DNA from: Candidatus Methanoperedentaceae archaeon | GTDB taxonomy: Archaea > Halobacteriota > Methanosarcinia > Methanosarcinales > Methanoperedenaceae | Assembly (NCBI GenBank): GCA_003104905.1 | Contig: PQAS01000027.1 | Location: 58,353 to 122,352, forward strand | Direction of reading: 5' to 3' | DNA length: 64,000 nucleotides | Part shown: positions 1 through 9,044 of the stretch, piece by piece | How the letters are laid out: every line of letters begins with the position of its first letter | How positions within the stretch are numbered: the stretch's first letter is position 1 | Position numbers and translations under genes: made by a program | Notes under the pieces: model-generated | Seen by the model: the letters and a program-made list of their open reading frames with translations, nothing else | Database searches by the model: none | What the model was told of the DNA's origin: nothing

Positions 1-431
1 CTTTGCGTGATATAGGGTTTTGGCACCCTTACTCCTGCATCTTCTGCGCGTTTCAGGTTCTTGAATTCTTTTTTTGTCCATGCAAGAATAATATCTTTTC
101 TTGCATGCCTGATGCCCTGGAAACGCGGGTCCCCCAGAATGTAATCCTTCATAGAATTGAAATTTGCTGTTGATATAAGATATATTTTTACAGCAACCTC
201 GGAGATATCGTCTTTACTCGCTACTGCGTGGAAAAGATTAGCTTCTTTACCTGTACTAAAACAACCCCCCAGCGCATCGATATAACCTTTTTTTGAAAGA
301 TCATACAGAGCCATCAACGTGGCCGTGTCAAATACATCATTAACAACCTGTTTCTGATCGGAATCCTTTAAACGCATGCGGAATTCATCGACTTTCTCAT
401 CCATGCGGGAAAGTTTCTTATCACTGGCCAT
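1..431 (-). CDS. rio1: RIO1-type atypical serine/threonine protein kinase (C-terminal part missing at window edge)
   Basis: The reading frame opens at an ATG at 431 and stays open to the window edge, so only the first 143 or so residues are present. RIO kinases act in late small-subunit ribosome maturation. The N-terminal helical region is followed by STGKEANLFHA, the RIO1 form of the nucleotide loop, then VAVKIY with the ATP-contacting lysine and a RIO1-like YILGDPRF segment. The gene starts 9 bases after the aIF1A stop, and the aIF1A-RIO1 order is a familiar archaeal arrangement, so co-transcription is likely. No Shine-Dalgarno precedes the ATG, which fits translation coupled to aIF1A. Catalytic Asp motifs lie beyond the window. 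Confidence 0.9.
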   Translation of the reverse strand, partial: MASDKKLSRMDEKVDEFRMRLKDSDQKQVVNDVFDTATLMALYDLSKKGYIDALGGCFSTGKEANLFHAVASKDDISEVAVKIYLISTANFNSMKDYILGDPRFQGIRHARKDIILAWTKKEFKNLKRAEDAGVRVPKPYITQ

Positions 432-440
432 ATACTTAAT

Positions 441-755
441 TTAACTTTTTAAAAATCCTTTTCTCTCCAGCCAGTTTACCTGTGGCCCGCTGTATTTCCA
501 GATAATATCGGCTTTTTCGGTCTGGAAGGCCCATGGTACTACTATAACAACATCTCCTTCCCGGATCCATGTACTTTTTTTCATTTTTCCCGGAATACGA
601 GTCAGTCTCACTACGCCATCCATGCACCTTACACGCAATTTATTTGCCCCTAAAAGACTTTCAACAGTCCCCAGTACTTCCCCCGCTTTTTTTTGTGGCA
701 GGCGAACTCTTGTGAATTCTTCCGGCTGTTGGCTATTATTGGTTCGCCTATTCAG
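441..755 (-). CDS. eif1A: Translation initiation factor aIF1A, apparently with a CTG start
   Basis: This 104-residue protein carries the aIF1A core: [14 protein letters not shown], then [12 protein letters not shown], then a C-terminal [12 protein letters not shown]. It is the archaeal counterpart of bacterial IF1, binding the small subunit A site. A TTG at 638 would give only 65 residues and cut the OB fold in half. The frame continues upstream through [25 protein letters not shown], which is conserved in the family, until a TGA. No ATG, GTG or TTG lies in that extension at a suitable place. GAGGTG at 761-766 lies 5 bases before a CTG at 755-753, giving [13 protein letters not shown] as the N-terminus. 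I therefore choose CTG. The protein identity is secure; the start is inferred. Confidence 0.9.
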   Translation of the reverse strand: MNRRTNNSQQPEEFTRVRLPQKKAGEVLGTVESLLGANKLRVRCMDGVVRLTRIPGKMKKSTWIREGDVVIVVPWAFQTEKADIIWKYSGPQVNWLERKGFLKS

Positions 756-760
756 TATAA

Positions 761-766
761 CACCTC
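761..766 (-). promoter_or_regulatory. Shine-Dalgarno GAGGTG that fixes the aIF1A start
   Basis: On the minus strand GAGGTG matches the archaeal anti-SD (partner consensus GGAGGTGAT). It lies 5 bases before CTG 755-753, which is in frame with the conserved aIF1A sequence. An ATG overlaps this site in another frame and stops after six codons. Confidence 0.7.
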
Positions 767-890
767 ATAATTTATATCAATATAGTCCGCACTATATGTA
801 AAGGTTACTGACAATTATTTATGAAAAAAAATAATACAATTATCCGATACTTATTTTAGAAACCACTGTCAATGAAGCCACAGTAAAATT

Positions 891-2468
891 ATGTCTAAGA
901 TCACCATTCTGGGAATTGAGGGAACTGCATGGAACCTGAGCGCAGCAATAGTTGACGAAAAGGATGTTATTGCAGAAACAACGGCTACTTACTGCCCTGC
1001 TGCCGGGGGCATCCATCCCCGTGAGGCAGCGCAGCATCATGCTAATAATATAACAAAAGTTGTAATTGAAACCATAAAAAAAGCAGGGGGAAAAGTGGAT
1101 GCTGTGGCATTTTCCCAGGGCCCTGGGCTGGGCCCGTGTCTTCGTACCGTTGCAACGGCTGCGAGGGCTCTTGCATTATCACTTGATGTCCCTCTTATCG
1201 GCGTGAACCACTGCATTGCCCATATTGAAGTGGGGAGATGGAAAACACCAGCAAAAGACCCTGTGACATTATATGTAAGTGGTGCTAACTCCCAGGTCCT
1301 GGCATACAGGAAAGGACATTACAGGGTATTCGGGGAGACGCTTGATATCGGTATCGGCAACGCCCTTGACAAATTCGCACGGTCGGTGGGATTAACGCAT
1401 CCCGGAGGACCAAAAGTAGAAGAACTTGCAAAGCAGGCTGAAAGATACATACCGCTGCCCTATACTGTAAAAGGTATGGATTTCTCATTTTCAGGATTGA
1501 CGACAGCTGCGCAGGAATCGGCAAAAAAATTCGCTCTTCCCGATGTATGTCATTCTTTCCAGGAAACCGCTTTTTCAATGCTTGTGGAAGTAACAGAACG
1601 CGCCGTTGCACATACAGGAAAAGGCGAAGTCCTGCTGGCAGGCGGAGTTGGAGCTAATTCGCGCCTGCGTGAAATGCTTGCTATCATGTGTGAGGACAGG
1701 GGTATTGATTTCTATGTGCCTGAAAAGCGTTTCATGGGGGATAATGGCGCAATGATCGCCTATCTTGGCCTCCTCATGTATAAATCGGGATACAGGACCA
1801 CGATTGCGGAGTCAAAGGTCAATCCCAACTTCAGACCGGATGAAGCAGTAGTCAGATGGAATCCTGAAGAAGGAAGTATGTTCAGTGAAAAAATGTCCGG
1901 CACTCAAATCGCAAGCGGCGCTGAAGCCGTGATAACTCTTTCCGGGAATACGATCATAAAAACGAGGATATTGAAACGATACCGCCTTGGTGAAATAGAT
2001 AAAATCCTGCGCAAAGAAAGAACAAGAATTGAAGCCAGACTGATTTCAGAGGCGCGAAGGTCTGGTGTTCCCACCCCTATCATCAGGGATGTTTCTGATT
2101 TCGAAATAAAAATGGAATACATAGACGGGATAGCCCTAAAAAAAGTGATCACACCTTCACTCAGTGAACAAACTGGAGAACTGATAGGGCGCCTGCATTC
2201 TTATGGGATAATTCATGGCGATCTTACAACATCGAATATTTTATTCAAAGACGGCAAACTCTACCTGATCGATTTCGGGCTATCCTATCTTGATAAGACA
2301 GTGGAAGCGCGTGGGGTTGATGTGCATGTGCTTTTCCAGACATTTGAGAGCACGCATGAGAACCATGAGGCGCTTATTGAGGCTTTCAAGAAAGGATATG
2401 CTATAATGGGCGCCGGGGAAGTCCTGGAAAGAGCAAGAGAAATTGAAGCAAGGGGGAGATATGCATGA
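891..2468 (+). CDS. kae1-bud32: KEOPS Kae1-Bud32 fusion: tRNA threonylcarbamoyladenosine synthase and protein kinase
   Basis: This 525-residue fusion has Kae1 at residues 1 to about 325 and Bud32 from about 335. Kae1 transfers the threonylcarbamoyl group to A37 of ANN-decoding tRNAs. The metal ligands H107 and H111 (NHCIAHIE) and the late Asp in GDNGAMIAY are present, as is the actin-like GIEGTAWN start. The Bud32 half has the small RIO-like kinase pattern: an IHGDLTTSNILF catalytic loop and IDFGLS metal site. Fusion of these two KEOPS subunits is known in several euryarchaea. The gene is divergent from aIF1A and converges on arcS with a 10-base gap between stop codons. The ATG at 891 begins directly at the conserved N-terminus. 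Confidence 0.95.
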   Translation: MSKITILGIEGTAWNLSAAIVDEKDVIAETTATYCPAAGGIHPREAAQHHANNITKVVIETIKKAGGKVDAVAFSQGPGLGPCLRTVATAARALALSLDVPLIGVNHCIAHIEVGRWKTPAKDPVTLYVSGANSQVLAYRKGHYRVFGETLDIGIGNALDKFARSVGLTHPGGPKVEELAKQAERYIPLPYTVKGMDFSFSGLTTAAQESAKKFALPDVCHSFQETAFSMLVEVTERAVAHTGKGEVLLAGGVGANSRLREMLAIMCEDRGIDFYVPEKRFMGDNGAMIAYLGLLMYKSGYRTTIAESKVNPNFRPDEAVVRWNPEEGSMFSEKMSGTQIASGAEAVITLSGNTIIKTRILKRYRLGEIDKILRKERTRIEARLISEARRSGVPTPIIRDVSDFEIKMEYIDGIALKKVITPSLSEQTGELIGRLHSYGIIHGDLTTSNILFKDGKLYLIDFGLSYLDKTVEARGVDVHVLFQTFESTHENHEALIEAFKKGYAIMGAGEVLERAREIEARGRYA

Positions 2469-2478
2469 ATTTCAAATA

Positions 2479-4281
2479 TTATGGATTGATTTTTTTCGAA
2501 TGCCTCAACTCCACAGCCATCCCCTTTGTGCATTCTTTCATTTCCCATCCGCTCATGAGAGAACGCCCCACACCCAGGAACGTCTCACCAACAACTATCA
2601 CTTCATCATTGGGGCGGATCTGCGGATCGGCATCAAGGATACCGGGTGCCAGGATGCTGCTGTGGGGTATGAAATCCCCGATTTTTACCCTGTAATACGG
2701 ATGATCACCAAGCTTCATCCCACCATCGATCGTGAGTGCAAGAGTCCCGTACTGCGGGATCAATGTTGCCAGCTGTTTTCCCGCAAATAACTGGAATTTG
2801 GGAAATGGTGCTCTGATAATCGCATCAGGGGGAACGAGCATATCCCCTGCGCCATTTGCGAACTGGTAATCTGCAATTGCACGCATCATGTCAAGTTTTC
2901 CCTGCTCAGCTGTTCTTTTTTTGGTGTTCTCTAAGCCGGAAACAGCATGCTCCAGATTCTTAAGGGATTCATGTGATGTTACTCCCTTATCCGCAGTATA
3001 AATAAATTCAAGCCCAAGCTCATTTGCTGCGGATTCGCATATCTCCCTGTATGCGCCGTGGACGTGCGCAATGATATTCTTATATTTATTCTTTTGAAGG
3101 TATGAGAGAAGGCACCCGCCTACCCATGCCCTCTCCTGGAGGTCCCAGTGTCCCGTTACAGGTGTGTCATAATGCGCAGCCGGATACGTCAATTCAAGTT
3201 CCCGCGGAACAACTCCCATGGGTGAAGTAATTATTACCTCATGAACAAATTTGCGGTATTTCCCAAGGGCATTAATGAATTTCTGGTGTGACAGGGATAT
3301 TGAATACGGTTTTTTGGCTGAGCACGGAAAAAGCACAAGCGTATCAAGATCGGGCGCTGTGTAGCGTTCCAATACTCTGTGTGCAAATCTTCTGATCTCA
3401 ACTCTGTTTAGCGATTCAGAGGTATTTGCATAGAGTGTATTTGACCTCAGGATGGGTGTTCTCTTCTCAAGAAAATCGTATTGCCCATCGATCAGGCGCA
3501 GCACTGCGGTCAGCCATGGGCGCGCCCTGCACTGGCGTTCCACATACTCACGAAGACTTCCCGACCGTATATGCTCACGGACATTGCTGAGTTCCTCGCC
3601 AAGCTTCAGGGAATTATGCTCAGCCATTAATTGGGCTCTCTTATTTTTTGGCATGTTTAAGAATTCCTGCGGCGTGTTTGATGAACATACCGGGCATATG
3701 CAGGGGAATTCGTGGAGTCTGTCAAGATGGAATTCTCCTGAATTTGTAAGATAAATGTCCTGGTATCCTTTGATAATAGGGATGATCCCATCGACCAGGT
3801 CCACGCCAAGATACAGCAGCATCGCCAGGTTTTCAGGTGTAGCAAGAGAGGGAGTGTAAAGAAGTGCGTCAGCGCGGGTATTTTCTTTCAGCCTTATAAT
3901 TGAATCCACGAGCTCACGCGCCCTGTTTTCAAGCTGTTTTGCCGCGCCCAGGGCGTAAAGTTCCGATACGGGAAATTCTCTGGTGAAGGGATGGAGTACC
4001 AGGCCTGTATGGGCATGATCTGCATTCTTAAGATGTACCTGAAGCTCTTTTATAATATCTTCTCTTGTTTGCAGAGGGAGGGACCTGTGGGGAAGGATGA
4101 ATAATTTCCCGTCATTTTTTTCGATGGGTCCAGGTCTTTTCCAGACAGAGCCGCAATCGACTATAGGGCAATCCTTTGCCCGGATGTCAATAATAGCAGG
4201 TGTTAAGAGGGCTGTTTCAAGAACGAGTTTGCCAATTCTTGCTGCTGCGTCGCGATGTGTTATTTCAAATATTTTGCTCAT
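2479..4281 (-). CDS. arcS: Archaeosine synthase ArcS (TgtA2), with C-terminal PUA domain
   Basis: ArcS converts preQ0 at position 15 of archaeal tRNA towards archaeosine. The 600-residue product has a degenerate TGT-like N-terminal domain. A zinc site follows (CICPVC at 194-199 with a downstream His near 222). The ArcS-specific motif PCSAKKPYSISLSH is at 319-332. A PUA RNA-binding domain fills roughly the last 80 residues (DEVIVVGETFLGVGRS). The PC...KPY...H motif separates it from the true transglycosylase TgtA, which instead keeps the catalytic aspartates. The start is the ATG at 4281; a bare 18-base inverted repeat lies 17 bases upstream. It is convergent with kae1-bud32 and divergent from engB. 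Confidence 0.92.
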   Translation of the reverse strand: MSKIFEITHRDAAARIGKLVLETALLTPAIIDIRAKDCPIVDCGSVWKRPGPIEKNDGKLFILPHRSLPLQTREDIIKELQVHLKNADHAHTGLVLHPFTREFPVSELYALGAAKQLENRARELVDSIIRLKENTRADALLYTPSLATPENLAMLLYLGVDLVDGIIPIIKGYQDIYLTNSGEFHLDRLHEFPCICPVCSSNTPQEFLNMPKNKRAQLMAEHNSLKLGEELSNVREHIRSGSLREYVERQCRARPWLTAVLRLIDGQYDFLEKRTPILRSNTLYANTSESLNRVEIRRFAHRVLERYTAPDLDTLVLFPCSAKKPYSISLSHQKFINALGKYRKFVHEVIITSPMGVVPRELELTYPAAHYDTPVTGHWDLQERAWVGGCLLSYLQKNKYKNIIAHVHGAYREICESAANELGLEFIYTADKGVTSHESLKNLEHAVSGLENTKKRTAEQGKLDMMRAIADYQFANGAGDMLVPPDAIIRAPFPKFQLFAGKQLATLIPQYGTLALTIDGGMKLGDHPYYRVKIGDFIPHSSILAPGILDADPQIRPNDEVIVVGETFLGVGRSLMSGWEMKECTKGMAVELRHSKKINP

Positions 4282-4297
4282 AAATTTCCATTGTTTT

Positions 4298-4315
4298 TGC
4301 GTTTTGTAAAACGCA
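4298..4315. repeat. 18-base inverted repeat upstream of arcS
   Basis: TGCGTTTTGTAAAACGCA has two 8-base arms around a GT centre. It begins 17 bases before the arcS start codon in the arcS-engB divergent intergenic space. It could be a regulator site or a hairpin in the arcS leader. No function can be assigned from sequence alone. Confidence 0.5.
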
Positions 4316-4494
4316 GTTAAATGTACTATTAATGCATTCGGTCTTCTTTATCCTAACGGCGTTGATGCTTTAGGAATAATTTTAGATTTCATTTGTTTTC
4401 ATAAAATTAATATGAATAACTCATATATTAATCTTTATCATTCACTTTGTGGCCTTTCCGTTGTCCGTAAACCACCGTATATCATGGGGAAGCT

Positions 4495-4501
4495 TTTATA
4501 T
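4495..4501 (+). promoter_or_regulatory. Probable TATA box of engB (leaderless transcript)
   Basis: TTTATAT lies about 27 bases before the engB ATG at 4525, the normal distance from an archaeal TATA box to the transcription start. With no Shine-Dalgarno between them, this suggests that the mRNA begins at or very near the start codon. Confidence 0.5.
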
Positions 4502-4524
4502 GACCTTGATTATGCAGTTGGTTG

Positions 4525-5094
4525 ATGAAAGAAATAATTTTTGTGGGACGATCAAATGTGGGCAAATCCACGCTTATCAGAGTGCTTACCAAAAAGAAAG
4601 TCCCAGTGGGAAAACTCCCCGGTGTAACAAGGAAGCCACTTCATATACCTTATCAGAATATTCAAATTACGGATATGCCGGGATTCGGATATATGAGCAA
4701 AGTAACAAAAAAAGGCCAGGAAGCAATAAAGGATAATATCGTCCATTATATAGAAGATAATGCCTCCAATATCCTGCTTGCAGTGATGGTTATAAATACT
4801 ACATCATTCGCAGAAATAGTGGACAGATGGACCCAGAAAAATGAAATACCAGTAGAAGTCGAGCTTTTCGAATTCTTCAATGAACTGGACATTGATGTCA
4901 TCGTAGCTGCTAACAAAATGGATAAAGTGACAGATCAGGATATGATGCTTGATGGGGTAGTACAAAGGCTTGGCATGTCCCCTCCATGGAGGCAATGGCC
5001 TGATAAGATAGTGCCTGTTAGCGCAAAGAAAGGAAATATCGGAAATTTGAAACTCCTGATGCAAACAAAAATAGAAGGATCGAAACCAGTCTAA
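4525..5094 (+). CDS. engB: EngB/YihA-type ribosome-biogenesis GTPase
   Basis: A small TrmE-Era-EngA-YihA family GTPase of 189 residues. Its motifs appear in order: G1 GRSNVGKST, G2 region PGVTRKP, G3 DMPGFGYM (the EngB form with Gly-Phe-Gly), G4 NKMD and G5 SAKKG. The bacterial family acts in large-subunit assembly, and archaeal members are presumed similar. A TTG three bases upstream could also serve, but the ATG at 4525 sits at the leaderless distance from a TATA-like TTTATAT. The stop codon overlaps that of the convergent secreted-protein gene by 4 bases. Confidence 0.88.
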   Translation: MKEIIFVGRSNVGKSTLIRVLTKKKVPVGKLPGVTRKPLHIPYQNIQITDMPGFGYMSKVTKKGQEAIKDNIVHYIEDNASNILLAVMVINTTSFAEIVDRWTQKNEIPVEVELFEFFNELDIDVIVAANKMDKVTDQDMMLDGVVQRLGMSPPWRQWPDKIVPVSAKKGNIGNLKLLMQTKIEGSKPV

Positions 5095-6788
5095 TTCTTC
5101 GTTGAGACAGAGTTGCAAATACCGGATGTCAGGTTAATTGCCGGATCAATACCGCTATTGCAGCCTATAAGAAGATTCAAAACAGCATTCGCATCCGCGG
5201 AAACAGGCATAGGCGCACTGATAGACTTTTGTTCAGGCATTTGTGTGATATTGGCAGAAGGTTCCTTGCTGGTATTAGCCTTTCCTGTTGAATTTACTGG
5301 TATTTTGACCGTCGGTACAGGAGCTGGCGCAGGGGTTTGCAGCGATTTAAGCTTAATTATAAGCTCCTGGCTTGTGGTATTGATCTTTGTACCTTCTGAA
5401 CCCAATTCATAATATTCTGCAGTAGCACGGGGGAGTCTTATCGCCCCATCTGAATTTGACCTGATAGTATAATTGAACCTCATATCCTTGTTTGCCTCAA
5501 GATACTCTTCAAGGTCTGTAGTGCCGCTTATGAGTTCTACATTGGATGGTATTGTATCATGGATAGTTACCATTGAAGGAGTACTTCCGCTATTTATAGC
5601 AACAACCGTAACGGTCACAGCATCACCCCTGCTGATTTCGGAAACATCCGCCTGTTTACTGAGGTCGATCCTTGGCCCGTATATTACAACATCCGGTCTG
5701 TTTGACTGGATCATGTAGTATTCATTCATAATTTTCAAATCCGCGGTCGCGGGAGGGAATAAAACACCTTTACTGTTAGCTTCCGTGGGCTTCAAGAGAT
5801 AGCGGAAATTCCATTCCCCATTTGCCGGGATATTCACGATCCAACGAAGGGAATTGTTGCTCAATTGCCTGAATCCTTTTGGAACAGAATCCACAATACT
5901 GACATTATTGAGTTCATAATTTGCATTATTCTTAAAATAAAGATTTACCAGGATCTGGTCTTTCATATACATCTTGGTGACCATGGTTTTCCTGAGAAGG
6001 GGAGCTTTCTGGGCTTGTGGCGCAATAAGGATTGTCTTTAATTTAACTGAATTATATGAAATATCTTTGATATCTTTTCCGCTGACATTCACAAATATAT
6101 CAAATTTCTTCAGATCCATTACCACTGGTGTTGAAAAAGTTATCGTCTCGGTGATCTCCCCTCCTTTCTTCAGGATTTCATAATAATATTTCAAATTCCC
6201 GCTTAAGACCGGAAGTTCCGTGCCTACTTCCATATTAACGTTGGTGAGATCGGCAAATCCTGTGTTTTTCAGGTTGATCTTTACAGCTATTTCCGTATTT
6301 GGGGCAGATAAAACTTCATCTTCACTGTCCATCAATATTTCAATTTTTGGTTTACCCCTCGGATTCAATTCTAATTTGGCCCAGGGACTGTAACTTTCAA
6401 ATAACCAGTCTTTGGACAAACCCGGAGGAAGTTCTACAGCCGTAACTTTAAATTCGCCGTCAGGAAAGACATATGATTCTCCCTGGCCCAGACTGGTTTC
6501 TGCGATAAAACTGCCGTTCTTGGAAAGGTTCAATCCCACAAAAGGTTCGACAGGTTCAATTGGCACCGCTTTATATCTATCAGACTCAACCGGCCCATTA
6601 AACCCTACAACTTCTATGGAATATCCCATATATGAAATTACTTCATTGCGCTTAAGCGTCCCGGATTTTCCATTATCCCACTGGAGTTTATTTACATCAA
6701 AGGCTGCGGCAATATTTACAAAATAAAATAACACTACGAATATTACAACCCATTTTATTCCCTGTACGTCTTTTTTTCCTGCGATCAT
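5091..6788 (-). CDS. Secreted surface protein with DUF11-like (COG1361-type) repeats
   Basis: The product has 565 residues. A signal peptide (hydrophobic WVVIFVVLFYFVNIAAA) precedes a domain with the pattern of a polar N-terminus, ISYMGYSIEVVGF. Three or so beta-sandwich modules follow, containing phrases such as VSIVDSVPKGFRQLSNNSLRW and VTIHDTIPSNVELISGTT that are typical of DUF11/S-layer-like repeats. The C-terminus is rich in Pro, Thr and Ser and has no membrane anchor that I can see. The N-terminal domain resembles that of the anchored protein at 10349-11977, so the two are distant paralogues. A palindrome shared with another secreted-protein gene lies about 79 bases upstream. Exact function is unknown; surface exposure is a safe inference. 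Confidence 0.75.
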   Translation of the reverse strand: MIAGKKDVQGIKWVVIFVVLFYFVNIAAAFDVNKLQWDNGKSGTLKRNEVISYMGYSIEVVGFNGPVESDRYKAVPIEPVEPFVGLNLSKNGSFIAETSLGQGESYVFPDGEFKVTAVELPPGLSKDWLFESYSPWAKLELNPRGKPKIEILMDSEDEVLSAPNTEIAVKINLKNTGFADLTNVNMEVGTELPVLSGNLKYYYEILKKGGEITETITFSTPVVMDLKKFDIFVNVSGKDIKDISYNSVKLKTILIAPQAQKAPLLRKTMVTKMYMKDQILVNLYFKNNANYELNNVSIVDSVPKGFRQLSNNSLRWIVNIPANGEWNFRYLLKPTEANSKGVLFPPATADLKIMNEYYMIQSNRPDVVIYGPRIDLSKQADVSEISRGDAVTVTVVAINSGSTPSMVTIHDTIPSNVELISGTTDLEEYLEANKDMRFNYTIRSNSDGAIRLPRATAEYYELGSEGTKINTTSQELIIKLKSLQTPAPAPVPTVKIPVNSTGKANTSKEPSANITQMPEQKSISAPMPVSADANAVLNLLIGCNSGIDPAINLTSGICNSVSTKN

Positions 6789-6866
6789 GTTTATGGATGA
6801 TTGGATTAACGGTAAATAATACTATCCTCTGGATTAATAAATCCTACATAGTACTTAAAGATATTG

Positions 6867-6882
6867 TTCGTATATTTACGAA
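6867..6882. promoter_or_regulatory. Inverted repeat TTCGTA-N4-TACGAA with TATA-like core
   Basis: TTCGTATATTTACGAA lies 79 bases before the start of the secreted protein at 5091-6788. The same arms in the same 16-base spacing recur as a perfect palindrome at 55958-55975, upstream of another secreted-protein gene. The TATA-like centre suggests a repressor site over the promoter. This is inference from two sites. Confidence 0.5.
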
Positions 6883-6907
6883 TATAATATTATCATAATT
6901 ATGGTGC

Positions 6908-8416
6908 TTATAGATTTACATCCTTAAATCTTTTTACCACAAAATCCTTATCCAGGGAAGCCAGGAAATGCCCTGCTCTGGGTCCCGACTTAAGGCCAAG
7001 AAGCGCCAGGTATACGGTTTCAAATACCTGTTTTCCGTCAAGACCTGTTTTCTGGGCGACTTTATATAAATTTTCATGGATTTCCTGTCCTGACATACCG
7101 TGTTCAATTTCGTCCGCAAGGATCAATAGTGCCAGCTTCTGTTCTTTTGTGAAACTTTTTACCTGCGGTGGGATTTTTTCCTGTACTTTGAACTTCACGA
7201 AAATGGGTGCATATTTCAGGAGCCAGTTCCTTGCATTATTCGCTCTTTGCCTTATTGCATCTACATCCGATGTATCGTAATCGGTACGTTTCAGTACCGT
7301 AAGAAGATACTCAAAATCCCTGTCCTGGGCTATCTGCACAGCAGTGACCATGTGCCTGAAGGGGATCTTTGAAGGTTTTGTCCCTTCTGTCCTGGAAAGT
7401 TGATATGCCCGCTTATCGCCTTCAACCTGGTCATACTCATCAATAAGATTCAGGAAAGGAAGCCCGGGGTCAAATTCAATATGCTTTTCCGGTTTCTGCC
7501 TGATTATCAGGTAGCGCAATACTTCAGGAGGAACAATTTCAAGCATATCGTTGATGGAGATAGCAAGACCTGTGGATGAATGCATTGCCCCTTTGCCTTT
7601 CAGCATTATCCACTCATATACTATCGGATATGGTGGTTCGTAACCGTATATCTCACGGGCGATACGTTTTCCGGTATCATATGAGCCCCCGGCTGTGGCA
7701 TGATCCTTGCCGAAAGGTTCAACAGTCGTGCCAAATAATGGCCAGCGGGCAGGCCAGTCCACACGCCAGTTAAGTTTACCTCCCCCTTTCATGGAAACAG
7801 TTCCAGATGAGCCGCATTTGCACTGATAATCTATAGTTTCTTTTTCTGCATCAAACCCTGTCACTTTTGTGGTACTTAGACGCCCGCATTCCTTGCATAT
7901 TGTATTATATGGACTCCAATCAGGTTCAAGGTCGCGCCCTGCCACTTCAGATAGTATTCGCGCAATTGCATCCCTGTTAATAAGGGCTTTCTTGATCGCA
8001 TCGACGTATTTTCCCTCCTTATAAAGCACATCAGCCCTGTAGACATCCGGTTTTATCCCGAGAGTATGAAGCGCATCAATAAAGGGAAGGAGGAAATGCT
8101 CCGAATAGCTCTTATGGCTCCCGCAAGGGCACGGGATTTCTGAAAGCGGCTTTCCCACATGGGCTTCGTAAGCCTTTGAAAGGAACGGATATACTTTTCG
8201 AAGAGGATCAAAAGTGTCGGCGATATAGATAAGACGCACATCTGCGCCCCTGTCCAGAAGCGCCCTATAAACCGTATCCGCAGTGACGACTTCTCTCATG
8301 TTCCCTATGTGAATCGGCCCGGAAGGCGTAATTCCTGAGGCCACAGTATGCTTATTCCCGCGCGAAAGTACATTTTGGGCTATAACATCCGCCCAGTGTA
8401 TTGTCTCTTCTGTCAT
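6908..8416 (-). CDS. lysS: Class I lysyl-tRNA synthetase
   Basis: Charges tRNA-Lys using a Rossmann-fold class I catalytic domain, the type found in most archaea and a few bacteria. The HIGH-like motif is HIGN at residues 36-39 within SGPIHIGNMRE. The KMSKS equivalent is the GKGAMHSSTG segment. A four-cysteine zinc site (CKECGR ... CKCG) occupies the middle, and the C-terminal helical anticodon-binding domain follows. At 502 residues the length is normal. A GGGG-rich Shine-Dalgarno (TTAGGGGGCA) directly precedes the ATG at 8416. The gene is divergent from coaD with a 68-base gap. Confidence 0.95.
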   Translation of the reverse strand: MTEETIHWADVIAQNVLSRGNKHTVASGITPSGPIHIGNMREVVTADTVYRALLDRGADVRLIYIADTFDPLRKVYPFLSKAYEAHVGKPLSEIPCPCGSHKSYSEHFLLPFIDALHTLGIKPDVYRADVLYKEGKYVDAIKKALINRDAIARILSEVAGRDLEPDWSPYNTICKECGRLSTTKVTGFDAEKETIDYQCKCGSSGTVSMKGGGKLNWRVDWPARWPLFGTTVEPFGKDHATAGGSYDTGKRIAREIYGYEPPYPIVYEWIMLKGKGAMHSSTGLAISINDMLEIVPPEVLRYLIIRQKPEKHIEFDPGLPFLNLIDEYDQVEGDKRAYQLSRTEGTKPSKIPFRHMVTAVQIAQDRDFEYLLTVLKRTDYDTSDVDAIRQRANNARNWLLKYAPIFVKFKVQEKIPPQVKSFTKEQKLALLILADEIEHGMSGQEIHENLYKVAQKTGLDGKQVFETVYLALLGLKSGPRAGHFLASLDKDFVVKRFKDVNL

Positions 8417-8484
8417 TGCCCCCTAAAATCACATAAGAGATATTAAAAGATACTCTTATGGTTTAATTCTACAATCATTAGTAC

Positions 8485-8973
8485 ATGATGCGAGTAGCCG
8501 TTGGAGGGACTTTTGACCCATTGCATGACGGACATAAAGCCCTGCTGATGAAAGCTGTTGAATTGAGCAGGGGTGGTGAGCTGCTGATAGGTTTGACATC
8601 AGATGAAATGGCCAGGAACAAGGTCCATGAGGTAAATGATTATCAATCGCGGTATGATGAATTAATGAAATTTATCCATGACCACGGCGTTATTCCTCAA
8701 ATTGTAAAGCTTAATGATCCCTATGGCCCGACCATAATCGATGATTTTGATTATCTTGTCGTATCCCCGGAAACGCATTTCGTAGGACATGAGATAAACG
8801 CTATACGAAGTAAAAAAAACATGAAACCGTTAAAGATCATTCTTGTTGATTATGTTCTTGCTGATGATGGTTTTCCGATATCCAGCACACGCATCGGGAA
8901 AGGAGAGATAGATAATCATGGAAAAGTTCTATTAAAGAACAGAGCAAAACGCAAATCTAACAAGAGGGCATAA
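8485..8973 (+). CDS. coaD: Archaeal phosphopantetheine adenylyltransferase
   Basis: Catalyses the penultimate step of coenzyme A synthesis, adenylating 4'-phosphopantetheine. The 162-residue protein begins with VAVGGTFDPLHDGH, whose HxGH-type nucleotidyl-transfer motif is H14-x-x-H17. It ends its catalytic fold with the ISSTRI loop. This matches the archaeal PPAT type rather than the bacterial CoaD sequence. Two ATG codons stand in tandem (8485 and 8488), so the exact start is ambiguous by one residue. No clear Shine-Dalgarno precedes them. It is followed after about 70 bases by aCPSF2. Confidence 0.9.
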   Translation: MMRVAVGGTFDPLHDGHKALLMKAVELSRGGELLIGLTSDEMARNKVHEVNDYQSRYDELMKFIHDHGVIPQIVKLNDPYGPTIIDDFDYLVVSPETHFVGHEINAIRSKKNMKPLKIILVDYVLADDGFPISSTRIGKGEIDNHGKVLLKNRAKRKSNKRA

Positions 8974-9044
8974 GCTTATTTCTAATACAAAAGACTATAT
9001 TATCTTCGAAATAGAGTTGAGTCAAATATAAATGAGGCGATTTC

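Noticed and set aside
436..627. 63-residue minus-strand frame overlapping aIF1A
   Set aside because: Different frame from the conserved aIF1A sequence, with no family resemblance.
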